Positions 6,662 through 12,658 of a stretch of 12,658 bases of DNA are shown piece by piece. The position numbers and the translations under genes are program-made. Below the pieces are notes generated by a model, which was given only the letters and a program-made list of their open reading frames with translations, was not told the origin of the DNA and did no database searches. The stretch comes from CAZJOD01 sp964547525 (GTDB lineage Bacteria > Bacillota > Clostridia > JAAYHZ01): NCBI GenBank assembly GCA_964547525.1, contig CAZJOD010000115.1, forward strand, positions 1 to 12,658, read 5' to 3'. Numbering within the stretch: the first letter of the stretch is position 1; every line of letters starts with the position of its first letter.

Positions 6662-7343
6662 AATAACTCTCCTCGATAATTATGGCTCTACATGGTGTAC
6701 AACAGGTACCCGGAATATTGAGGGGTAAAACAGTTAATTTACACCTACCGTTATTTATTGTTTCTAAATTTATACATGGAGCCAGCATTAATATATCAGC
6801 TTTATAGAAATCTCTGAAAAAACCTTCCGTTCTGTGTATATTATCCCATCTGGGAAAATCACTTCCCAAAAGGAAAGGTTTTTTTGATATAAGTAAATCC
6901 ATAGCATCTTTTTTAATGTAAGGAGAATTTTTTAGAAAATATTCTTTGCTCCAATTTGCTCCCCATCCTGTACTTAATAATAAAGCTATACCGGGTTCAA
7001 TTGATACAAAATCAAAAATCGATTGCAGCATTTCCTTTGTAATTGCAGTATTATTCCCGCTGTCAAAGTACTTTTCCAAATGAATGACCATGCAGTCTTT
7101 TTCATATAGGTTCCATAAATCCAAATCGGTAATAAGATATGAATTTTCGTTGCCAAAGTAATGTGCCGGGGTTTCCAGATATGTTCCTGTTTGGGAATGC
7201 AGCCCTTGAAAAATTTCACAATACACTTTTCCCTTAACCCAAGGAACTTCAGGAAGAGGTAGTAATTGAAATTTCGGAAAAGGCGGTTCATAATTCCACA
7301 TTCCGTCATGAATAGGACCTGTTATGTCGGTTATTTTCTTCAT
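6654..7343 (-). CDS. Cyclase-family (kynurenine-formamidase-like) protein, atypical metal site
   Basis: A 229-residue member of the cyclase/putative amide hydrolase family, which includes bacterial kynurenine formamidase and isatin hydrolase. Supporting features are ITDITGPIHDGMW at the N-terminus, ALLLSTGWGANW (120-131), LLGSDFP (158-164) and LPLNIPGTCCTPCRAIIIE near the end. The normal metal motif HxGTHxDxPxH reads QTGTYLETPAH (51-61), so only H61 is kept. H170 matches a later ligand, but the usual Glu in the IIENL-type segment is A188. It may be inactive as a classical hydrolase or may bind a different metal set. A TTG at 7370 is in frame, but I chose the ATG at 7343 with AAGGG 8 nt before it. 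It is the first gene of the operon. Confidence 0.82.
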   Translation of the reverse strand: MKKITDITGPIHDGMWNYEPPFPKFQLLPLPEVPWVKGKVYCEIFQGLHSQTGTYLETPAHYFGNENSYLITDLDLWNLYEKDCMVIHLEKYFDSGNNTAITKEMLQSIFDFVSIEPGIALLLSTGWGANWSKEYFLKNSPYIKKDAMDLLISKKPFLLGSDFPRWDNIHRTEGFFRDFYKADILMLAPCINLETINNGRCKLTVLPLNIPGTCCTPCRAIIIEESYYE

Positions 7344-7413
7344 GTTATTTACCCTTAAATTATATCTCAATTTTTTGTTGCTCAGTCAGCAGGTTGATAA
7401 AACTTTCCTTTTA

Positions 7414-7422
7414 ATTATAACA
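7414..7422 (-). promoter_or_regulatory. Promoter of the five-gene operon (extended -10)
   Basis: Minus-strand TG-T-TATAAT is a perfect extended -10, about 70 nt before the cyclase start. The -35 region (GTTTTA at 17 nt) is poor, as is common with TGn promoters. Confidence 0.6.
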
Positions 7423-7578
7423 TATTTATATAACGTTAAAACTTCTTTTAATGTGTATCACCGGAAAAATCATACTATGTTTAAAAAAAAGTTATTTTGC
7501 ATTTTTTGAATTTTTACTTTTTAGCTTTTTTTACAATTAAGAGACATATTATTTTAATACCAAGAAGTGCAGATTCGG

Positions 7579-7607
7579 TTGCAAGATTTTGTTAATAAGA
7601 GTATAAT
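7579..7607 (+). promoter_or_regulatory. Promoter of the methyltransferase gene
   Basis: TTGCAA (7579-7584), a 17-nt spacer and TATAAT (7602-7607) predict a start near 7614, about 18 nt before the coding start. It faces away from the five-gene operon promoter about 150 nt away, so one regulator could act on both. Confidence 0.7.
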
Positions 7608-7631
7608 TAATAAAAAAATCCGGAGAATAAT

Positions 7632-8783
7632 ATGAACAAATATATTGAAAAGATGATCGAGCATTTGGCTGATAAAAGAGATATTCACAAAACAGCTATA
7701 AAAAGACAATCTGAGCTGTGGTCTAATTATAGAACCGATACTCCTCCAATTTTATTGCATACTCAAGAGCCTGAGGATTTCAAAGACTTTCCAAAAGCGT
7801 TTGATTATGAAGAAATTCAATTTGATAATGAAAAAATGCTTTATAACGGCTTAAAAAGTGCGATAACCACAGCCGGCGACTCGGTTCCGTCTATCAGAGC
7901 CAACAAAGGTTGCGGTATTTATCCGAGCCTTTTATCTGTAAACTCAACATACTTTAAAGATAAAATGCCTTGGGTGTTACGTCACTTATCTAAAAAACAA
8001 TTATCGGTAATCGAACCGGATCAAATACAACCGAGTGATGAGTTTAAAAGAGGTTTAGAGACTATGGTCTATATGGCGGATGCACTCAAAGGAACCGATT
8101 GCAAACTCTATCCTTTAGATTTACAAGGTCCAATTGATACGGCACATATTGTTTACGGAGACGATTTTTTTTATGACTTATATGACGATCCTGCATTTAT
8201 CCATCACCTTTTAAATTTGTCAACACAAGCGATTATTAAAGGTTGTGAGCAGGTAGTATCCCTTTTAGAGAGTACCGGTAATACAAGATCAGGAAATTTT
8301 CAATTTATTGCTCATTATAATAATTTGATCATGCCATTGGAAAAAGGCGGTATAAAATTTAGCGAAGATACAACTACTCTATTAAATCCGGATCAAATAG
8401 ACGAATATGCCATTCCGTATCTTCAACAGCTTTTAAACCGTTTCAACGGTGGATATGTACATTATTGCGGAAAAAACAATCATTTATATAGAAGAATCAT
8501 GGAAACTGATAATGTTTACGGTATTAACTTCGGTAATCCTGAAATGCATGATATGAAAGCGGTATTAACGGATTGTGCAGTATGCGACAAAATATATTAT
8601 GGTAATTTAAATCAAGCGTTTTCATATGACGATATATACGACTATTTTTACAAATGCTTGAAGTATTCAAAGAACGGCCCGATAAGCCATATATTACTTG
8701 TTCATTCATGTCAATTAAACGAATTGGAATCTATATCGGTTGCATGGAAAACTGCAGCTGATAATGTGGCAAGGTGCGAGTAA
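7632..8783 (+). CDS. URO-D-family methyltransferase (MtaA/MtbA-like)
   Basis: A 383-residue protein of the uroporphyrinogen-decarboxylase superfamily. Its features fit the methyltransferase branch better than heme synthesis. H277-Y-C279 (in GYVHYCGKN) and C360 (in LLVHSC) give the H-x-C-xn-C zinc set used by MtaA/MtbA-type corrinoid:thiol methyltransferases, with similar spacing. Other family segments are LDLQGPIDTAHIVYGDDFF (162-180), DPAFIHHLL (186-194) and NVYGINFGNPEM (294-305). The likely role is moving a methyl group between a corrinoid protein and a thiol or similar acceptor, but no corrinoid protein or activator is encoded nearby. The start has GGAG 6 nt upstream. It is transcribed alone, opposite the five-gene operon, and ends at a strong terminator. 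The substrate is unknown. Confidence 0.82.
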   Translation: MNKYIEKMIEHLADKRDIHKTAIKRQSELWSNYRTDTPPILLHTQEPEDFKDFPKAFDYEEIQFDNEKMLYNGLKSAITTAGDSVPSIRANKGCGIYPSLLSVNSTYFKDKMPWVLRHLSKKQLSVIEPDQIQPSDEFKRGLETMVYMADALKGTDCKLYPLDLQGPIDTAHIVYGDDFFYDLYDDPAFIHHLLNLSTQAIIKGCEQVVSLLESTGNTRSGNFQFIAHYNNLIMPLEKGGIKFSEDTTTLLNPDQIDEYAIPYLQQLLNRFNGGYVHYCGKNNHLYRRIMETDNVYGINFGNPEMHDMKAVLTDCAVCDKIYYGNLNQAFSYDDIYDYFYKCLKYSKNGPISHILLVHSCQLNELESISVAWKTAADNVARCE

Positions 8784-9085
8784 AATTGCTATATACCATT
8801 GTGAAACGATAAGCTTTTGTACAAGTAAGTTAGAAAAGCATATAAAAAAGGATAAGATCCATATTTTTTAATTGATCGTATCCTTTTTTAATCTAAATGT
8901 GTTTATAAAACAGTCAAATCATATTTTAAAACCGTACATATAATTTAACTGTAATAATTCACTTACTGTGATACGGAGTATACCGATTTTGTTCTGTCAT
9001 TGAAAATACCTTTACCAATTGCTTATACGGTAGAATTATGTATAATTTATGCTAATAAATATCGTTACTTATATATTCACAACTT
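8784..9085. other. Convergent intergenic region
   Basis: These 302 bases lie between the ends of the methyltransferase gene and the channel gene. Apart from the terminator at 8844-8889 I see no gene, RNA or convincing repeat. No terminator stands closer than about 200 nt to the end of the channel gene, so that mRNA probably has a long 3' tail. Confidence 0.6.
8844..8889. terminator. Bidirectional intrinsic terminator
   Basis: AAAAAAGGATAAGATC (8844-8859) pairs with GATCGTATCCTTTTTT (8874-8889) across one A/G mismatch, with a 14-nt loop. T-tracts flank the stem on both strands, so it can end the methyltransferase mRNA on the plus strand and the channel mRNA on the minus strand. Confidence 0.88.
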
Positions 9086-10309
9086 TCAATCACCGGTTTG
9101 ACCGGGTTTACTGTCTTGTACTATCGAAGGTATTGTCTTCCACCCCAACCTTTTACACGCCTCAAATCTTAAATGTCCCGCTAGAATCTCATAATTCCCT
9201 TTCATGGGATTTTTTGTTAGAACAATAGGCTGTAACAAGCCTTGTACAGCTATACTATCCATAACAGGTTCAATATCGCCGTAATCAACTTTCAATTCAG
9301 GTACTTGGATATGTTCTATATCAATGTCCTGTATTTGTTGTGTCCCTTTATGTTTGACCGTTTCCATTTCTTTTTTCTCAGCACCGGCTTTTGATGAATA
9401 TATGTAAGGTATAGCCATATCGACTGATTTGTTGTTTTGAAACTCCTGAAAAATGGTCTTATTAATATTATAAGCGATTTCAGCTCTTCTTTGCACTTGA
9501 GTATAATACCTAAGTCTCATATAAACGCCGTAATCATATAGGTCTGAACGTATATACGGCTCGTTTCCGGTCTTTGCAATTATATCCTTTGTAACTTCGG
9601 TGGCGGCGGTTATAAGTATTTGCTCAGCTATTTTCCAATCTGAATCATATGTAATTCTTATAACAACTTCATCTAACATATAAGCCGCTTCTTGCTTTAC
9701 AGTATAGTTAATGACCACCTGACCGAACAACATAGCGTTAGGTACCAAAATATATCTGCCCACCGCTTCTTCACTTCCTATACTTCCTCCTACCTGATCT
9801 AATCTGGTATACATTGCTCCTATGTCTTTTACATCACCCACAAGTCCTAACGAAGGAAATTGAATCCGGTCACCGGGACGAAACGGTCGCTTTAGAGATA
9901 CTAGTATCCAAGCTGCCAAACCACTGACAGGTGCTTGCAGTGACCATCCTAAAAGCATACCTCCGAACATAGTGAAAAAAGTACTGAATGCCGATAATTT
10001 ACCGAAACCGTTTGCTATGGATAAAACAACTGCAAAAAATGCAATCAACTTGAATATCCTTGATAGCATCATACCTTCAGCAACAGGTTTTTTTCTCAAC
10101 CGCATTATCTCTATAGTTAAAACGGTAAAAAAATACGTCAACGCTAAAATTAACGCTACCATAGACATCATCTCAAACGGAGTCATACCGGATACCAGTT
10201 CGTATCGATTTTCCGGCAGCAAGTTATTTGCAAAATAGAAAATCGCCGCCAACAATAAGCAGACGACTAATGATATGTATGTTTTCTTTCTAAATTTATT
10301 ATGTTCCAT
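9086..10309 (-). CDS. MscS-type mechanosensitive channel fused to a ParB-like domain
   Basis: A 407-residue two-part protein. The N-terminal part is an MscS channel, which opens under membrane tension to release solutes. It has membrane segments near 11-30, 46-68 and 85-103, then the pore helix with Gly/Ala-rich packing (GGMLLGWSLQAPVSGLAAW, 116-134). The beta domain starts at KRPFRPGDRI (140-149), and an alpha/beta cytoplasmic cage ends at MAIPYIY (298-304). A 25-residue polar linker leads to a ParB N-terminal-like domain (about 330-398), with GLLQPIVLTK (357-366) as box I and ILAGHLRFEACKRLGW (375-390) as box II, the GxRR-type phosphate or nucleotide loop. No helix-turn-helix follows. The frame is continuous. 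An in-frame TTG at 10327 is possible, but the ATG at 10309 follows GGGAG. The cage orientation places the ParB-like domain in the cytoplasm. Confidence 0.88.
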   Translation of the reverse strand: MEHNKFRKKTYISLVVCLLLAAIFYFANNLLPENRYELVSGMTPFEMMSMVALILALTYFFTVLTIEIMRLRKKPVAEGMMLSRIFKLIAFFAVVLSIANGFGKLSAFSTFFTMFGGMLLGWSLQAPVSGLAAWILVSLKRPFRPGDRIQFPSLGLVGDVKDIGAMYTRLDQVGGSIGSEEAVGRYILVPNAMLFGQVVINYTVKQEAAYMLDEVVIRITYDSDWKIAEQILITAATEVTKDIIAKTGNEPYIRSDLYDYGVYMRLRYYTQVQRRAEIAYNINKTIFQEFQNNKSVDMAIPYIYSSKAGAEKKEMETVKHKGTQQIQDIDIEHIQVPELKVDYGDIEPVMDSIAVQGLLQPIVLTKNPMKGNYEILAGHLRFEACKRLGWKTIPSIVQDSKPGQTGD

Positions 10310-10346
10310 AATATCTCCCGTTGTCAATCATATATTTTACAGGCCT

Positions 10347-10375
10347 ATTATATATGTAAATATTTAAAAATACAA
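10347..10375 (-). promoter_or_regulatory. Promoter of the channel gene
   Basis: Minus-strand TTGTAT (10375-10370), a 17-nt spacer and a perfect TATAAT (10352-10347) lie about 38 nt before the start codon. This gives the channel gene its own transcript separate from citrate synthase. Confidence 0.6.
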
Positions 10376-10384
10376 CGACCGGTA

Positions 10385-10497
10385 GGCGATATAATTTAAA
10401 TTTTAGATATTCATTTAAAATTTTTATTAATGTATCGCATTAAAAAAGGAACCGTAAAAGCTCGGTTCCTTATAAATGACATTTGAGGTATATCGCC
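10385..10497. repeat. 9-bp inverted repeat enclosing the citrate synthase terminator
   Basis: GGCGATATA (10385-10393) is exactly complementary to TATATCGCC (10489-10497), about 95 bp apart. A related TATCGC lies between them at 10433. One arm sits just upstream of the channel -35 box. It could be a pair of protein-binding sites, or chance. Confidence 0.35.
10442..10471 (-). terminator. Intrinsic terminator of citrate synthase
   Basis: AAGGAACCG and CGGTTCCTT form a 9-bp stem with an 8-nt loop. On the minus strand the stem runs directly into TTTTTT. It lies about 85 nt after the citrate synthase stop and ahead of the channel promoter. Confidence 0.88.
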
Positions 10498-10530
10498 GAC
10501 ACTTTTTTATAAGATTAGATCTAAAGTGTC
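10498..10530. other. Hairpin between citrate synthase and its terminator
   Basis: GACACTTT and AAAGTGTC form a perfect 8-bp stem with a 17-nt loop, 25 nt past the citrate synthase stop. A T-rich tail follows only on the plus strand, where no gene runs. It probably protects the 3' end of the mRNA or acts as a first, weak pause site. Confidence 0.45.
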
Positions 10531-10555
10531 TTTTATGTTTATTCATTCATATCTT

Positions 10556-11923
10556 TTAGCGTTCATTTAAAGGAATATAATCAATTTGAGGCGAAACCGC
10601 TTTATATGCGGGTCGTATTATTTTGCCCGCATTATTTAACTCCTCCAAGCGATGAGCACTCCAACCGGATATACGTGATATTGCAAAGATAGGTGTGAAT
10701 AATTCTACCGGTAAATTTAACATGTTATAAACAAAACCACTGTAAAAATCAACGTTTGCCGAAACTCCCTTATAAATTTTTCTTTCTTCCGCGATAATTC
10801 TAGGTGCGAGCTTTTCTACAATCGAATAAAGTTTAAATTCTTTATCAAGTCCTTTTTCTTTTGACAAGCTTTCAACATAACCTTTTAACACATCCGCTCT
10901 TGGATCGGACAATGAATACACGGCATGTCCCATACCATAAATAAGTCCTGATCTGTCAAAAGCCTCTTTATGCAATAGCTTTTTTAAATATTCGGCAATT
11001 TCATCTTCATCATTCCAATCTGATACATGCTTTTTAATATCTTCAAACATTTGTACAACCTTTATATTGGCACCACCGTGTTTCGGACCTTTTAAGGAAC
11101 CGATGGCCGCAGCAAACGCAGAATACGTATCGGTTCCGGACGATGTAACCACATGGGTGGTAAATGTGGAATTGTTTCCACCTCCGTGTTCGGCATGAAG
11201 AACCAGGGCCACATCCAAAACATGAGCTTCCAGGAATGTATAGCTACTATCCGGTCGTAAAAGTCTTAATATATTTTCTGCGGTTGAAAGCTCCGGTAAA
11301 GGTGCGTGTATAAAAAAACTGTTTTTCCTATGGTAATGATCATAAGCTTGGTAACCGTAAACAGCCAGAAGTGGAAATAATGCTATCATTTGTAAGCACT
11401 GCCTTAAAACATTTGGTAAACTTATATCATCGGCTTTATCATCGTATGAATAAAGGGTAAGTATGCTTCTTGCCAAAGTATTCATCATATCATTACTCGG
11501 TGCCTTCATTATTACATCTCGCACAAAGCCTTTTGGTAAGGTTCTATATCCTGATAACAAGGCTTTAAAATCGGTTAATTCCATTATGTTTGGGAGCTTG
11601 CCAAATAAAAGCAAATAAACCGATTCCTCAAAACCGAACCTACCTTCATTAATGAAGCCCGAAACTAAATTTTTAACATTAACCCCTCTATAAAACAATC
11701 TACCTTCACAAGGAATGCTTTCCCCTTTCTCATTTACATCCGAAGCATGTATTTCGGAAATTTCGGTAAGACCGGCTAGCACACCTTTACCACTTATATC
11801 ACGTAAACCTCGTTTAACATCATATTTTTGATATAATGACGGGTCAATGGTATTACTCTTTTTACAGATTTCTGCCAAATTAATAATTTCCTGAGTTACT
11901 TCGGAATATGGATTTTTATTCAT
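10556..11923 (-). CDS. gltA: Citrate synthase (citrate/2-methylcitrate synthase family)
   Basis: A 455-residue citrate synthase, which condenses acetyl-CoA with oxaloacetate in the cytoplasm. Catalytic landmarks are present: LHAEHGGGNNSTFT (242-255), H282 in GPKHGGAN, H333 in GMGHAVYSLSDPRAD and D392 in VDFYSGFVY, with Arg-containing ISRISGWSAHRLEE (415-428) for substrate binding. The N-terminal ~40 residues are longer than in the compact bacterial enzyme, and the GMGHAVY form is common in clostridial homologues. In an anaerobe it would feed glutamate synthesis through a partial TCA pathway, but no aconitase or isocitrate dehydrogenase gene is in view. A 2-methylcitrate synthase role cannot be excluded. 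The ATG at 11923 has AGGAG 9 nt upstream. It has its own terminator and appears monocistronic. Confidence 0.93.
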   Translation of the reverse strand: MNKNPYSEVTQEIINLAEICKKSNTIDPSLYQKYDVKRGLRDISGKGVLAGLTEISEIHASDVNEKGESIPCEGRLFYRGVNVKNLVSGFINEGRFGFEESVYLLLFGKLPNIMELTDFKALLSGYRTLPKGFVRDVIMKAPSNDMMNTLARSILTLYSYDDKADDISLPNVLRQCLQMIALFPLLAVYGYQAYDHYHRKNSFFIHAPLPELSTAENILRLLRPDSSYTFLEAHVLDVALVLHAEHGGGNNSTFTTHVVTSSGTDTYSAFAAAIGSLKGPKHGGANIKVVQMFEDIKKHVSDWNDEDEIAEYLKKLLHKEAFDRSGLIYGMGHAVYSLSDPRADVLKGYVESLSKEKGLDKEFKLYSIVEKLAPRIIAEERKIYKGVSANVDFYSGFVYNMLNLPVELFTPIFAISRISGWSAHRLEELNNAGKIIRPAYKAVSPQIDYIPLNER

Positions 11924-12214
11924 AGAACATTACTCCTGTTAATTTATTTTTTATACAATTGACGATATTTTATAATTAATCACAACAATATATGTAATAA
12001 TACATAGTAAAAATATCAATATAAAATACCAATATAAACGTTATAATAATTAAAGTATGATTTACTTAATAATATCTTAATAATATCAAAATAAATTTTT
12101 ATTGTAAAAAATATTAAACATAATATTATGATAAATTCATACAAATTGTTATTAGATAGTAATATGCAAATCAAAAAAGCTTATTCCTATAACATTTTCG
12201 TTTTAAAACGGTAA

Positions 12215-12275
12215 TATGATTATGCTTTTAAATGAATGTGATCTTTAAAAATATTACCTGTATAACATAATCATA
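12215..12275. repeat. 10-bp inverted repeat
   Basis: TATGATTATG (12215-12224) and CATAATCATA (12266-12275) are perfectly complementary, with 41 bp between them. They could be paired operator half-sites or a long-loop RNA stem. Confidence 0.35.
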
Positions 12276-12284
12276 ACATAAAAC

Positions 12285-12298
12285 TTACATGTATGTAA
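12285..12298. promoter_or_regulatory. Operator-like dyad
   Basis: TTACAT-GT-ATGTAA has 6-bp arms around a 2-bp centre, the size of a dimeric repressor site. It is 138 bp upstream of the strong -35 box of the metalloregulator gene. No regulator can be assigned from sequence alone. Confidence 0.25.
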
Positions 12299-12374
12299 AC
12301 AGTTTCTTTTACATTTTATACCTTATGAATTATTGCATTTGAAAATAAATAAGATTCTTTAACCAATATATTTA

Positions 12375-12406
12375 AACATTTCAATGCAGAATGAATAACT
12401 GAAATG
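12375..12406. repeat. 8-bp hairpin upstream of the regulator promoter
   Basis: ACATTTCA and TGAAATGT are perfectly complementary with a 16-nt loop, 30 bp before the -35 box. There is no T-tract after it on either strand, so it is more likely an operator than a terminator. Confidence 0.35.
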
Positions 12407-12435
12407 TATTTTGAAATCCGGACCGACTACTTTGG

Positions 12436-12464
12436 TTGCGACTGTGGCTACCCTGTGATATAAT
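12436..12464 (+). promoter_or_regulatory. Strong promoter of the metalloregulator gene
   Basis: TTGCGA (12436-12441), a 17-nt spacer ending in TGA and a perfect TATAAT (12459-12464) form an extended -10 promoter. Transcription should begin near 12471, leaving a leader of about 120 nt. Confidence 0.75.
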
Positions 12465-12485
12465 TATTGTAAATGTGAGTTTTTT

Positions 12486-12530
12486 CGTGTATTGGAGAAC
12501 CGTCCGTCGGAATGTTCTACACGGGTTTTT
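12486..12530 (+). terminator. Terminator-like hairpin in the regulator leader
   Basis: CGTGT/ACACG (12486-12490, 12519-12523) continues into AGAAC/GTTCT (12496-12500, 12514-12518) across a 5-nt one-sided bulge. It is followed by GG and TTTTT. It lies between promoter and gene, so it is either an attenuator or the 3' end of a small RNA of about 60 nt. A second, 7-bp hairpin (TTCTAAT/ATTAGAA, 12539-12571) follows before the ribosome binding site. Confidence 0.55.
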
Positions 12531-12593
12531 ATAGTCCATTCTAATAAACGTTATAAGTTCTTACATTAGAAATATAAAAAGTAGGTGATTTAA

Positions 12594-12658
12594 ATTAAAA
12601 TACATGAATCTGCAGAAAATTATCTGGAAACCATATTGATGTTAAAAAACAAAAACGG
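12594..12658 (+). CDS. DtxR/MntR-type metalloregulator, N-terminus only, AUU start
   Basis: The first 21 codons are seen before the window ends. They read KIHESAENYLETILMLKNKN after the start codon, which matches the conserved first helix of the DtxR/IdeR/MntR family (HESAENYLETI). These dimeric repressors bind iron or manganese and control metal uptake. The preceding codon in this frame is a TAA stop (12591-12593), and the next is ATT at 12594. The first in-frame TTG and ATG are at codons 15 and 16, inside the conserved helix. AGGTG (12583-12587) sits 6 nt before the ATT, so AUU is the most likely start. A sequencing error near 12591 is the main alternative. A promoter and a structured leader precede it. 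Confidence 0.8.
   Translation, partial: MKIHESAENYLETILMLKNKN

Larger units (their letters stand above)
11924..12435. other. AT-rich intergenic region with inverted repeats
   Basis: About 500 bases with no supportable gene or known RNA. The citrate synthase promoter must lie at the left end. One candidate on the minus strand is TTGGTA-17 nt-TACTAT, about 110 nt before the start, but other AT-rich matches are equally likely. Inverted repeats cluster on the right: a CGTTTTAAAACG palindrome (12199-12210), TATGATTATG/CATAATCATA (12215-12275), TTACAT-GT-ATGTAA (12285-12298) and ACATTTCA/TGAAATGT (12375-12406). These may be operators for the downstream regulator gene. Confidence 0.5.

Noticed and set aside
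7344..7370. TTG start extending the cyclase protein by nine residues
   Set aside because: The ATG at 7343 has a ribosome binding site, and the extension adds no family sequence.
7324..7509. Plus-strand ORF in the divergent promoter region
   Set aside because: It has no ribosome binding site and low-complexity sequence, and it covers the operon promoter.
10310..10327. TTG start extending the channel protein by six residues
   Set aside because: The GGGAG site falls inside that extension at the correct distance from the ATG at 10309.
12416..12537. 6S RNA or other known structured RNA, suggested by GGAC and GTCC at the two ends
   Set aside because: The sequence between contains a clear promoter, and I could not find the long closing stems or the central bubble expected for 6S RNA.
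1..12658. CRISPR arrays, tRNA or rRNA genes, insertion sequences or prophage att sites
   Set aside because: I saw no regularly spaced repeats, no cloverleaf or rRNA motifs, and no transposase or integrase sequence.

Overview
The window looks like chromosome from a low-GC anaerobic Firmicute of the Clostridia type. It is AT-rich and has strong AGGAG-type ribosome binding sites, sigma-A-like promoters and U-tailed intrinsic terminators. The infC-rpmI-rplT block carries a Firmicutes-style leader attenuator. TGA is used as a stop, so the standard bacterial code applies. The species cannot be fixed from this sequence.

Layout. (1) Positions 57-2436, minus strand: the ribosomal block infC-rpmI-rplT, with a promoter, a roughly 130-nt leader containing two mutually exclusive hairpins, an AUU start for infC and a terminator. 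A SpoU/TrmH-family RNA 2'-O-methyltransferase follows. (2) Positions 2599-7422, minus strand: a tight five-gene operon of a cyclase-family protein, an AAC(3)-family acyltransferase with a Cys-rich tail, a xylose-isomerase-like TIM barrel, a creatininase-family amidohydrolase and an M14 metallocarboxypeptidase. Transcribed away from it on the plus strand is a uroporphyrinogen-decarboxylase-family methyltransferase (7632-8783) with a His-x-Cys...Cys zinc motif. (3) Positions 9086-10375, minus strand: an MscS-type mechanosensitive channel whose C-terminus is fused in frame to a ParB-like domain. It converges on a bidirectional terminator shared with the methyltransferase gene. (4) Positions 10442-11923, minus strand: citrate synthase with its own terminator. 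(5) Positions 11924-12658: about 500 bases of AT-rich non-coding DNA with several inverted repeats, then a strong plus-strand promoter, a structured leader and the first 21 codons of a DtxR/MntR-type metalloregulator that also appears to start at AUU.

How the parts may work together. The ribosomal block is an ordinary L20-controlled operon. The five-gene operon is the part I cannot name. It combines amide-bond hydrolases with an acyl-CoA-dependent acyltransferase and a TIM barrel, with no transporter, regulator or radical SAM enzyme visible. At least two members have lost standard metal-ligand residues, so the fold names may not predict the chemistry. A small amide or peptide-like metabolite is a plausible substrate, but this is inference. 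The MscS-ParB fusion is the most unusual single protein.
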